Translations under genes and position numbers: made by a program | Assembly (NCBI GenBank): GCA_034359265.1 | Contig: CP136898.1 | Span: 56,719,501 to 56,783,500, forward strand | Length of the DNA: 64,000 bases | Direction: 5' to 3' | Origin: Canna indica | Taxonomy: Eukaryota; Streptophyta; Magnoliopsida; Zingiberales; Cannaceae | Shown here: piece by piece, positions 52,478 to 64,000 of the stretch | Layout: every line of letters starts with the position of its first letter | Numbering within the stretch: the first letter of the stretch is position 1 | Notes under the pieces: generated by a model | What the model saw: only the letters and a program-made list of their open reading frames with translations | What the model was told of the DNA's origin: nothing | The model's database searches: none

Positions 52478-55400
52478 ATCGAGTTATTTATGACAAACTA
52501 ATGCAAAGAATTGCATGCTTTTTGGAATAGAATCTTCAACGAAGTCGACTGATTGAACTTCAGGGCATCGGCTAGAAACGCCCAGCAATCTGAGTCCCGA
52601 GCGACTCCAGAACATTCACTGTAATGGGAGAAGTTGTTAATCGAGTTATATTTGATAGACTAATGCAAAGAATTGCACAATTTTTTGAATAGAATCTTGA
52701 ACGAAGCCGACTGATTGAACTTCGGGGTATCGGTTCAAAACGAACAGAAATCTGAGTCGCGAGCGACTCCAGAACATTCACTGTGATGGGAGAAGTTGTT
52801 AATCGAGTTATTTATGACAAACTAATGCAAAGAATTGCACGCTTTTTGGAATAGAATCTTCAACGAAGCCGACTGATTGAACTTCTGGGTATCGGCTAGA
52901 AACGCCCAGCAATCTGAGTCCCGAGCGACTCCAGAACATTCACTGTGATGGGAGAAGTTGTTAATCTAGTTAGTTATGACAAACTAATGCAAAGAATTGC
53001 ACGCTTTTTGGAATAGAATCTTCAACGAAGCCGACTGATTGAACTTCAGGGTATCGGCTAGAAACGCCCAGCAATCTGAGTCCCGAGCGACTCCAGAACA
53101 TTCACTGTGATGGGAGAAGTTGTTAATCGAGTTATTTATGACAAACTAATGCAAAGAATTGCATGCTTTTTGGAATAGAATCTTCAACGAAGTCGACTGA
53201 TTGAACTTCAGGGCATCGGCTAGAAACGCCCAGCAATCTGAGTCCCGAGCGACTCCAGAACATTCACTGTGATGGGAGAAGTTGTTAATCTAGTTAGTTA
53301 TGACAAACTAATGCAAAGAATTGCACGCTTTTTGGAATAGAATCTTCAACGAAGCCGACTGATTGAACTTCAGGGTATCGGCTAGAAACGCCCAGCAATC
53401 TGAGTCCCGAGCGACTCCAGAACATTCACTGTGATGGGAGAAGTTGTTAATCGAGTTATATTTGATATACTAATGGAAAGAATTGCACAATTTTTTGAAT
53501 AGAATCTTGAACGAAGGCGACTGATTGATCTTCGGGGTATCGGTTCGAAACGAACAGAAATCTGAGTCGCGAGCGATTCCAGAACATTCACTGTGATGGG
53601 AGAAGTTGTTAATCGAGTTATTTATGACAAACTAATGCAAAGAATTGCACGCTTTTTGGAATAGAATCTTCAACGAAGCCGACTGATTGAACTTCTGGGT
53701 ATCGGCTAGAAACGCCCAGCAATCTGAGTCCCGAGCGACTCCAGAACATTCACTGTGATGGGAGAAGTTGTTAATCGAGTTATTTATGACAAACTAATGC
53801 AAAGAATTGCACGCTTTTTGGAATAGAATCTTCAACGAAGCCGACTGATTGAACTTCTGTGTATCGGCTAGAAACGCCCAGCAATCTGAGTCCCGAGCGA
53901 CTCCAGAACATTCACTGTGATGGGAGAAGTTGTTAATCTAGTTAGTTATGACAAACTAATGCAAAGAATTGCACGCTTTTTGGAATAGAATCTTCAACGA
54001 AGCCGACTGATTGAACTTCTGGGTATCGGCTAGAAACGCCCAGCAATCTGAGTCCCGAGCGACTCCAGAACATTCACTGTGATGGGAGAAGTTGTTAATC
54101 GAGTTATTTATGACAAACTAATGCAAAGAATTGCACGCTTTTTGGAATAGAATCTTCAACGAAGCCGACTGATTGAACTTCTGTGTATCGGCTAGAAACG
54201 CCCAGCAATCTGAGTCCCGAGCGACTCCAGAACATTCACTGTGATGGGAGAAGTTGTTAATCTAGTTAGTTATGACAAACTAATGCAAAGAATTGCACGC
54301 TTTTTGGAATAGAATCTTCAACGAAGCCGACTGATTGAACTTCTGGGTATCGGCTAGAAACACCCAGCAATCTGAGTCCCGAGCGACTCCAGAACATTCA
54401 CTGTGATGGGAGAAGTTGTTAATCTAGTTAGTTATGACAAACTAATGCAAAGAATTGCACGATTTTTGGAATAGAATCTTCAACGAAGCCGACTGATTGA
54501 ACTTCAGGGTATCGGCTAGAAACGCCCAGCAATCTGAGTCCCGAGCGACTCCAGAAAATTCACTGTGATGGGAGAAGTTGTTAATCGAGTTATTTATGAC
54601 AAACTAATGCAAAGAATTGCACGCTTTTTGGAATAGAATCTTCAACGAAGTCGACTGATTGAACTTCAGGGTATCGGCTAGAAACGCCCAGCAATCTGAG
54701 TCCCGAGCGACTCTAGAAAATTCACTGTGATGGGAGAAGTTGTTAATCTAGTTAGTTATGACAAACTAATGCAAAGAATTGCATGCTTTTTGGAATAGAA
54801 TCTTCAACGAAGCCGACTGAATGAACTTCAGGGTATCGACTAGAAACGCCCAGCAATCTGAGTCCCGAGCGACTCCAGAACATTCACTGTGATGGGAGAA
54901 GTTGTTAATCGAGTTATTTATGACAAACTAATGCAAAGAATTGCACGCTTTTTGGAATAGAATCTTCAACGAAGTCGACTGATTGAACTTCAGGGTATCG
55001 GCTAGAAACGCCCAGCAATCTGAGTCCCGAGCGACTCCAGAACATTCACTGTGATGGGAGAAGTTGTTAATCTAGTTAGTTATGACAAACTAATGCAAAG
55101 AATTGCACAATTTTTCGAATAGAATCTTGAACGAAGCCGACTGATTGAACTTCGGGGTATCGGTTCAAAACGAACAGAAATCTGAGTCGCGAGCGACTCC
55201 AGAACATTCACTGTGATGGGAGAAGTTGTTAATCGAGTTATTTATGACAAACTAATGCAAAGAATTGCACGCTTTTTGGAATAGAATCTTCAACGAAGCC
55301 GACTGATTGAACTTCTGGGTATCGGCTAGAAACGCCCAGCAATCTGAGTCCCGAGCGACTCCAGAACATTCACTGTGATGGGAGAAGTTGTTAATCTAGT

Positions 55401-58400
55401 TAGTTATGACAAACTAATGCAAAGAATTGCACGCTTTTTGGAATAGAATCTTCAACGAAGCCGACTGATTGAACTACAGGGTATCGGCTAGAAACGCCCA
55501 GCAATCTGAGTCCAGAGCGACTCCAGAACATTCACTGTGATGGGAGAAGTTGTTAATCGAGTTATTTATGACAAACTAATGCAAAGAATTGCACGCTTTT
55601 TGGAATAGAATCTTCAACGAAGTCGACTGATTGAACTTCAGGGTATCGGCTAGAAACGCCCAGCAATCTGAGTCCCGAGCGACTCTAGAACATTCACTGT
55701 GATGGGAGAAGTTGTTAATCTAGTTAGTTATGACAAACTAATGCAAAGAATTGCATGCTTTTTGGAATAGAATCTTCAACGAAGCCGACTGATTGAACTT
55801 CAGGGTATCGGCTAGAAACGCCCAGCAATCTGAGTCCCGAGCGACTCCAGAACATTCACTGTGATGGGAGAAGTTGTTAATCGAGTTATTTATGACAAAC
55901 TAATGCAAAGAATTGCACAATTTTTCGAATAGAATCTTGAACGAAGCCGACTGATTGAACTTCGGGGTATCGGTTCAAAACGAACAGAAATCTGAGTCGC
56001 GAGCGACTCCAGAACATTCACTGTGATGGGAGAAGTTGTTAATCGAGTTATTTATGACAAACTAATGCAAAGAATTGCACGCTTTTTGGAATAGAATCTT
56101 CAACGAAGCCGACTGATTGAACTTCTGGGTATCGGCTAGAAACGCCCAGCAATCTGAGTCCCGAGCGACTCCAGAACATTCACTGTGATGGGAGAAGTTG
56201 TTAATCTAGTTAGTTATGACAAACTAATGCAAAGAATTGCACGCTTTTTGGAATAGAATCTTCAACGAAGCCGACTGATTGAACTTCAGGGTATCGGCTA
56301 GAAACGCCCAGCAATCTGAGTCCCGAGCGACTCCAGAACATTCACTGTGATGGGAGAAGTTGTTAATCGAGTTATTTATGACAAACTAATGCAAAGAATT
56401 GCATGCTTTTTGGAATAGAATCTTCAACGAAGTCGACTGATTGAACTTCAGGGCATCGGCTAGAAACGCCCAGCAATCTGAGTCCCGAGCGACTCCAGAA
56501 CATTCACTGTTATGGGAGAAGTTGTTAATCGAGTTATTTATGACAAACTAATGCAAAGAATTGCACGCTTTTTGGAATAGAATCTTCAACGAAGTCGACT
56601 GATTGAACTTCAGGGTATCAGCTAGAAACGCCCAGCAATCTGAGTCCCGAGCGACTCTAGAACATTCACTGTGATGGGAGAAGTTGTTAATCTAGTTAGT
56701 TATGACAAACTAATGCAAAGAATTGCATGCTTTTTGGAATAGAATCTTCAACGAAGCCGACTGAATGAACTTTAGGGTATCGACTAGAAACGCCCAGCAA
56801 TCTGAGTCCCGAGCGACTCCAGAACATTCACTGTGATGGGAGAAGTTGTTAATCGAGTTATTTATGACAAACTAATGCAAAGAATTGCACGCTTTTTGGA
56901 ATAGAATCTTCAACGAAGTCGACTGATTGAACTTCAGGGTATCGGCTAGAAACGCCCAGCAATCTGAGTCCCGAGCGACTCCAGAACATTCACTGTGATG
57001 GGAGAAGTTGTTAATCTAGTTAGTTATGACAAACTAATGCAATGAATTGCACAATTTTTCGAATAGAATCTTGAACGAAGCCGACTGATTGAACTTCGGG
57101 GTATCGGTTCAAAACGAACAGAAATCTGAGTCGCGAGCGACTCCAGAACATTCACTGTGATGGGAGAAGTTGTTAATCGAGTTATTTATGACAAACTAAT
57201 GCAAAGAATTGCACGCTTTTTGGAATAGAATCTTCAACGAAGCCGACTGATTGAACTTCTGGGTATCGGCTAGAAACGCCCAGCAATCTGAGTCCCGAGC
57301 GACTCCAGAACATTCACTGTGATGGGAGAAGTTGTTAATCTAGTTAGTTATGACAAACTAATGCAAAGAATTGCACGCTTTTTGGAATAGAATCTTCAAC
57401 GAAGCCGACTGATTGAACTACAGGGTATCGGCTAGAAACGCCCAGCAATCTGAGTCCAGAGCGACTCCAGAACATTCACTGTGATGGGAGAAGTTGTTAA
57501 TCGAGTTATTTATGACAAACTAATGCAAAGAATTGCACGCTTTTTGGAATAGAATCTTCAACGAAGTCGACTGATTGAACTTCAGGGTATCGGCTAGAAA
57601 CGCCCAGCAATCTGAGTCCCGAGCGACTCTAGAACATTCACTGTGATGGGAGAAGTTGTTAATCTAGTTAGTTATGACAAACTAATGCAAAGAATTGCAT
57701 GCTTTTTGGAATAGAATCTTCAACGAAGCCGACTGATTGAACTTCAGGGTATCGGCTAGAAACGCCCAGCAATCTGAGTCCCGAGCGACTCCAGAACATT
57801 CACTGTGATGGGAGAAGTTGTTAATCGAGTTATTTATGACAAACTAATGCAAAGAATTGCACAATTTTTCGAATAGAATCTTGAACGAAGCCGACTGATT
57901 GAACTTCGGGGTATCGGTTCAAAACGAACAGAAATCTGAGTCGCGAGCGACTCCAGAACATTCACTGTGATGGGAGAAGTTGTTAATCGAGTTATTTATG
58001 ACAAACTAATGCAAAGAATTGCACGCTTTTTGGAATAGAATCTTCAACGAAGCCGACTGATTGAACTTCTGGGTATCGGCTAGAAACGCCCAGCAATCTG
58101 AGTCCCGAGCGACTCCAGAACATTCACTGTGATGGGAGAAGTTGTTAATCTAGTTAGTTATGACAAACTAATGCAAAGAATTGCACGCTTTTTGGAATAG
58201 AATCTTCAACGAAGCCGACTGATTGAACTTCAGGGTATCGGCTAGAAACGCCCAGCAATCTGAGTCCCGAGCGACTCCAGAACATTCACTGTGATGGGAG
58301 AAGTTGTTAATCGAGTTATTTATGACAAACTAATGCAAAGAATTGCATGCTTTTTGGAATAGAATCTTCAACGAAGTCGACTGATTGAACTTCAGGGCAT

Positions 58401-61400
58401 CGGCTAGAAACGCCCAGCAATCTGAGTCCCGAGCGACTCCAGAACATTCACTGTGATGGGAGAAGTTGTTAATCTAGTTAGTTATGACAAACTAATGCAA
58501 AGAATTGCACGCTTTTTGGAATAGAATCTTCAACGAAGCCGACTGATTGAACTTCAGGGTATCGGCTAGAAACGCCCAGCAATCTGAGTCCCGAGCGACT
58601 CCAGAACATTCACTGTGATGGGAGAAGTTGTTAATCGAGTTATATTTGATATACTAATGGAAAGAATTGCACAATTTTTTGAATAGAATCTTGAACGAAG
58701 GCGACTGATTGATCTTCGGGGTATCGGTTCGAAACGAACAGAAATCTGAGTCGCGAGCGATTCCAGAACATTCACTGTGATGGGAGAAGTTGTTAATCGA
58801 GTTATTTATGACAAACTAATGCAAAGAATTGCACGCTTTTTGGAATAGAATCTTCAACGAAGCCGACTGATTGAACTTCTGGGTATCGGCTAGAAACGCC
58901 CAGCAATCTGAGTCCCGAGCGACTCCAGAACATTCACTGTGATGGGAGAAGTTGTTAATCGAGTTATTTATGACAAACTAATGCAAAGAATTGCACGCTT
59001 TTTGGAATAGAATCTTCAACGAAGCCGACTGATTGAACTTCTGTGTATCGGCTAGAAACGCCCAGCAATCTGAGTCCCGAGCGACTCCAGAACATTCACT
59101 GTGATGGGAGAAGTTGTTAATCTAGTTAGTTATGACAAACTAATGCAAAGAATTGCACGCTTTTTGGAATAGAATCTTCAACGAAGCCGACTGATTGAAC
59201 TTCTGGGTATCGGCTAGAAACGCCCAGCAATCTGAGTCCCGAGCGACTCCAGAACATTCACTGTGATGGGAGAAGTTGTTAATCGAGTTATTTATGACAA
59301 ACTAATGCAAAGAATTGCACGCTTTTTGGAATAGAATCTTCAACGAAGCCGACTGATTGAACTTCTGTGTATCGGCTAGAAACGCCCAGCAATCTGAGTC
59401 CCGAGCGACTCCAGAATATTCACTGTGATGGGAGAAGTTGTTAATCTAGTTAGTTATGACAAACTAATGCAAAGAATTGCACGCTTTTTGGAATAGAATC
59501 TTCAACGAAGCCGACTGATTGAACTTCTGGGTATCGGCTAGAAACGCCCAGCAATCTGAGTCCCGAGCGACTCCAGAACATTCACTGTGATGGGAGAAGT
59601 TGTTAATCTAGTTAGTTATGACAAACTAATGCAAAGAATTGCACGCTTTTTGGAATAGAATCTTCAACGAAGCCGACTGATTGAACTTCAGGGTATCGAC
59701 TAGAAACGCCCAGCAATCTGAGTCCCGAGCGACTCCAGAACATTCACTGTGATGGGAGAAGTTGTTAATCGAGTTATTTATGACAAACTAATGCAAAGAA
59801 TTGCACGCTTTTTGGAATAGAATCTTCAACGAAGTCGACTGATTGAACTTCAGGGTATCGGCTAGAAACGCCCAGCAATCTGAGTCCCGAGCGACTCCAG
59901 AACATTCACTGTGATGGGAGAAGTTGTTAATCTAGTTAGTTATGACAAACTAATGCAAAGAATTGCACAATTTTTCGAATAGAATCTTGAACGAAGCCGA
60001 CTGATTGAACTTCGGGGTATCGGTTCAAAACGAACAGAAATCTGAGTCGCGAGCGACTCCAGAACATTCACTGTGATGGGAGAAGTTGTTAATCGAGTTA
60101 TTTATGACAAACTAATGCAAAGAATTGCACGCTTTTTGGAATCGAATCTTCAACGAAGCCGACTGATTGAACTTCTGGGTATCGGCTAGAAACGCCCAGC
60201 AATCTGAGTCCCGAGCGACTCCAGAACATTCACTGTGATGGGAGAAGTTGTTAATCTAGTTAGTTATGACAAACTAATGCAAAGAATTGCACGCTTTTTG
60301 GAATAGAATCTTCAACGAAGCCGACTGATTGAACTACAGGGTATCGGCTAGAAACGCCCAGCAATCTGAGTCCAGAGCGACTCCAGAACATTCACTGTGA
60401 TGGGAGAAGTTGTTAATCGAGTTATTTATGACAAACTAATGCAAAGAATTGCACGCTTTTTGGAATAGAATCTTCAACGAAGCCGACTGAATGAACTTCA
60501 GGGTATCGACTAGAAACGCCCAGCAATCTGAGTCCCGAGCGACTCCAGAACATTCACTGTGATGGGAGAAGTTGTTAATCGAGTTATTTATGACAAACTA
60601 ATGCAAAGAATTGCACGCTTTTTGGAATAGAATCTTCAACGAAGTCGACTGATTGAACTTCAGGGTATCGGCTAGAAACGCCCAGCAATCTGAGTCCCGA
60701 GCGACTCCAGAACATTCACTGTGATGGGAGAAGTTGTTAATCTAGTTAGTTATGACAAACTAATGCAAAGAATTGCACAATTTTTCGAATAGAATCTTGA
60801 ACGAAGCCGACTGATTGAACTTCGGGGTATCGGTTCAAAACGAACAGAAATCTGAGTCGCGAGCGACTCCAGAACATTCACTGTGATGGGAGAAGTTGTT
60901 AATCGAGTTATTTATGACAAACTAATGCAAAGAATTGCACGCTTTTTGGAATAGAATCTTCAACGAAGCCGACTGATTGAACTTCTGGGTATCGGCTAGA
61001 AACGCCCAGCAATCTGAGTCCCGAGCGACTCCAGAACATTCACTGTGATGGGAGAAGTTGTTAATCTAGTTAGTTATGACAAACTAATGCAAAGAATTGC
61101 ACGCTTTTTGGAATAGAATCTTCAACGAAGCCGACTGATTGAACTACAGGGTATCGGCTAGAAACGCCCAGCAATCTGAGTCCAGAGCGACTCCAGAACA
61201 TTCACTGTGATGGGAGAAGTTGTTAATCGAGTTATTTATGACAAACTAATGCAAAGAATTGCACGCTTTTTGGAATAGAATCTTCAACGAAGTCGACTGA
61301 TTGAACTTCAGGGTATCGGCTAGAAACGCCCAGCAATCTGAGTCCCGAGCGACTCTAGAACATTCACTGTGATGGGAGAAGTTGTTAATCTAGTTAGTTA

Positions 61401-64000
61401 TGACAAACTAATGCAAAGAATTGCATGCTTTTTGGAATAGAATCTTCAACGAAGCCGACTGATTGAACTTCAGGGTATCGGCTAGAAACGCCCAGCAATC
61501 TGAGTCCCGAGCGACTCCAGAACATTCACTGTGATGGGAGAAGTTGTTAATCGAGTTATTTATGACAAACTAATGCAAAGAATTGCACGCTTTTTGGAAT
61601 AGAATCTTCAACGAAGCCGACTGATTGAACTTCTGGGTATCGGCTAGAAACGCCCAGCAATCTGAGTCCCGAGCGACTCCAGAACATTCACTGTGATGGG
61701 AGAAGTTGTTAATCTAGTTAGTTATGACAAACTAATGCAAAGAATTGCACGCTTTTTGGAATAGAATCTTCAACGAAGCCGACTGATTGAACTTCAGGGT
61801 ATCGGCTAGAAACGCCCAGCAATCTGAGTCCCGAGCGACTCCAGAACATTCACTGTGATGGGAGAAGTTGTTAATCGAGTTATTTATGACAAACTAATGC
61901 AAAGAATTGCATGCTTTTTGGAATAGAATCTTCAACGAAGTCGACTGATTGAACTTCAGGGCATCGGCTAGAAACGCCCAGCAATCTGAGTCCCGAGCGA
62001 CTCCAGAACATTCACTGTGATGGGAGAAGTTGTTAATCTAGTTAGTTATGACAAACTAATGCAAAGAATTGCACGCTTTTTGGAATAGAATCTTCAACGA
62101 AGCCGACTGATTGAACTTCAGGGTATCGGCTAGAAACGCCCAGCAATCTGAGTCCCGAGCGACTCCAGAACATTCACTGTGATGGGAGAAGTTGTTAATC
62201 GAGTTATATTTGATATACTAATGGAAAGAATTGCACAATTTTTTGAATAGAATCTTGAACGAAGGCGACTGATTGATCTTCGGGGTATCGGTTCGAAACG
62301 AACAGAAATCTGAGTCGCGAGCGATTCCAGAACATTCACTGTGATGGGAGAAGTTGTTAATCGAGTTATTTATGACAAACTAATGCAAAGAATTGCACGC
62401 TTTTTGGAATAGAATCTTCAACGAAGCCGACTGATTGAACTTCTGGGTATCGGCTAGAAACGCCCAGCAATCTGAGTCCCGAGCGACTCCAGAACATTCA
62501 CTGTGATGGGAGAAGTTGTTAATCGAGTTATTTATGACAAACTAATGCAAAGAATTGCACGCTTTTTGGAATAGAATCTTCAACGAAGCCGACTGATTGA
62601 ACTTCTGTGTATCGGCTAGAAACGCCCAGCAATCTGAGTCCCGAGCGACTCCAGAACATTCACTGTGATGGGAGAAGTTGTTAATCTAGTTAGTTATGAC
62701 AAACTAATGCAAAGAATTGCACGCTTTTTGGAATAGAATCTTCAACGAAGCCGACTGATTGAACTTCTGGGTATCGGCTAGAAACGCCCAGCAATCTGAG
62801 TCCCGAGCGACTCCAGAACATTCACTGTGATGGGAGAAGTTGTTAATCGAGTTATTTATGACAAACTAATGCAAAGAATTGCACGCTTTTTGGAATAGAA
62901 TCTTCAACGAAGCCGACTGATTGAACTTCTGTGTATCGGCTAGAAACGCCCAGCAATCTGAGTCCCGAGCGACTCCAGAACATTCACTGTGATGGGAGAA
63001 GTTGTTAATCGAGTTATTTATGACAAACTAATGCAAAGAATTGCACGCTTTTTGGAATAGAATCTTCAACGAAGCCGACTGATTGAACTTCTGGGTATCG
63101 GCTAGAAACGCCCAGCAATCTGAGTCCCGAGCGACTCCAGAACATTCACTGTGATGGGAGAAGTTGTTAATCTAGTTAGTTATGACAAACTAATGCAAAG
63201 AATTGCACGCTTTTTGGAATAGAATCTTCAACGAAGCCGACTGATTGAACTTCAGGGTATCGGCTAGAAACGCCCAGCAATCTGAGTCCCGAGCGACTCC
63301 AGAACATTCACTGTGATGGGAGAAGTTGTTAATCGAGTTATTTATGACAAACTAATGCAAAGAATTGCATGCTTTTTGGAATAGAATCTTCAACGAAGTC
63401 GACTGATTGAACTTCAGGGCATCGGCTAGAAACGCCCAGCAATCTGAGTCCCGAGCGACTCCAGAACATTCACTGTGATGGGAGAAGTTGTTAATCTAGT
63501 TAGTTATGACAAACTAATGCAAAGAATTGCACGCTTTTTGGAATAGAATCTTCAACGAAGCCGACTGATTGAACTTCAGGGTATCGGCTAGAAACGCCCA
63601 GCAATCTGAGTCCCGAGCGACTCCAGAACATTCACTGTGATGGGAGAAGTTGTTAATCGAGTTATATTTGATATACTAATGGAAAGAATTGCACAATTTT
63701 TTGAATAGAATCTTGAACGAAGGCGACTGATTGATCTTCGGGGTATCGGTTCGAAACGAACAGAAATCTGAGTCGCGAGCGATTCCAGAACATTCACTGT
63801 GATGGGAGAAGTTGTTAATCGAGTTATTTATGACAAACTAATGCAAAGAATTGCACGCTTTTTGGAATAGAATCTTCAACGAAGCCGACTGATTGAACTT
63901 CTGGGTATCGGCTAGAAACGCCCAGCAATCTGAGTCCCGAGCGACTCCAGAACATTCACTGTGATGGGAGAAGTTGTTAATCGAGTTATTTATGACAAAC
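52477..64000. repeat. 162-bp tandem satellite array, right block
   Basis: About 71 further copies of the same 162-bp monomer in the same orientation as the left block. The first copy begins inside a monomer at 'aatcgagttatttatgac'. Class C monomers at 52572, 53382, 58566, 62130 and 63588 are spaced by exact multiples of 162, so no net indel is seen in this block. The block carries variants not seen on the left by eye ('cttctgtgtatcgg', 'ccgactgaatgaac', 'ggtatcgactag') and lacks several common left variants. It runs off the right edge mid-monomer. No gene is visible. Confidence 0.97.
53382..64000. repeat. Large duplications in the right block (32-, 22-, 18-, 12- and 9-mer spacings)
   Basis: Class C monomers with 'tttgatatactaatgg' occur at 53382, 58566, 62130 and 63588, at spacings of 5,184, 3,564 and 1,458 bp (32, 22 and 9 monomers). 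The 'cttctgtgtatcgg' variant repeats at matching offsets (53857, 59041 and 62605). The 'gtccagagc' variant near 55511, 57455, 60371 and 61181 gives spacings of 12, 18 and 5 monomers. These markers show several overlapping duplications rather than one regular HOR. Confidence 0.7.

Larger units (their letters stand above)
2425..60900. repeat. Dispersed diverged monomers, class D
   Basis: Class D monomers have 'cacaatttttcgaatag', 'cttgaacgaagccgactg', 'cttcggggtatcgg' and 'ttcaaaacgaacagaaatc', followed by 'gagtcgcgagcgactc'. Examples lie near 2426, 4046, 5666, 6800, 8420, 13280, 15062, 20570, 24780, 27856, 33042, 38550, 43086, 48750, 55108, 57050 and 60778. They resemble class C in the second half but the common monomer in the first half. 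Near 10680, 16520, 17815, 24460, 29320, 32720, 34500, 36280, 38225, 39200 and 40980 a class D start is joined to a common second half. Confidence 0.75.
862..63797. repeat. Dispersed diverged monomers, class C
   Basis: Class C monomers have 'tcgagttatatttgat', 'cacaattttttgaatag' and 'tcggttcgaaacgaacag' instead of the common forms. Blocks start at 862, 1186, 2806, 9610, 15766, 23702, 26779, 27589, 28237, 31640, 33422, 35204, 37148, 39902, 43628, 44276, 44600, 46868, 47192, 49298, 50270, 50594, 52572, 53382, 58566, 62130 and 63588. Another with a 1-bp deletion is near 25174, and one at about 51080 is cut by the plastid insertion. One subtype has 'tttgatagactaatgc', the other 'tttgatatactaatgg'. 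Each happens to leave a 69-codon frame open on the minus strand; I do not regard this as a gene. Confidence 0.85.

Noticed and set aside
52291..52530. 79-codon + frame over the 23S rRNA start and satellite
   Set aside because: It is a shadow of the 23S rRNA fragment and runs across the junction into satellite.
1..64000. A novel defence or enzymatic gene system
   Set aside because: No coding sequence beyond the plastid fragments could be supported on either strand.

Overview
The window is almost entirely one head-to-tail satellite DNA array with a 162-bp monomer. About 316 monomers lie left of a single interruption and about 71 lie right of it. Both window edges cut a monomer, so the array continues on each side. 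No intact protein-coding or RNA gene was found. A long, highly uniform, single-orientation array with higher-order repeats (HORs) and an embedded plastid-derived insertion suggests the nucleus of a flowering plant, probably a centromeric or pericentromeric block. The plant assignment rests on the plastid insertion (ycf15, ycf1, trnA-UGC and rrn23 pieces). The centromere assignment is an inference.

Layout: (1) 1-51184, satellite. Neighbouring monomers often alternate between two link types ('cgagttattt' and 'ctagttagtt'), giving a 324-bp dimer. Two diverged monomer classes (called C and D here) are scattered among them and mark larger units: a 10-mer (1,620 bp) copied at about 1054-4414, a 17-mer (2,754 bp) at about 3700-9154, a 38-mer spacing (6,156 bp) at 9610/15766, and a family of 11-mer (1,782 bp) units at 33422-41680 with 12-mer and 6-mer derivatives. 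(2) 51185-52477, a 1.29-kb mosaic of three plastid fragments joined end to end: ycf15 plus downstream spacer (+), an internal ycf1 piece (-), and the 3' part of trnA-UGC running into the first 117 nt of 23S rRNA (+). (3) 52477-64000, satellite again, with its own variants and large duplications (32-, 22-, 18-, 12- and 9-mer spacings).

The genes do not work together. The plastid pieces are fragments and the short antisense frames in class C monomers are by-products of the satellite sequence. The interest lies in array evolution: only three indels off the 162-bp register were detected over about 62.7 kb, HOR blocks of different ages are nested, and the multi-fragment plastid insertion coincides with a change in satellite variant composition. 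I did not identify a new enzymatic or defence system.
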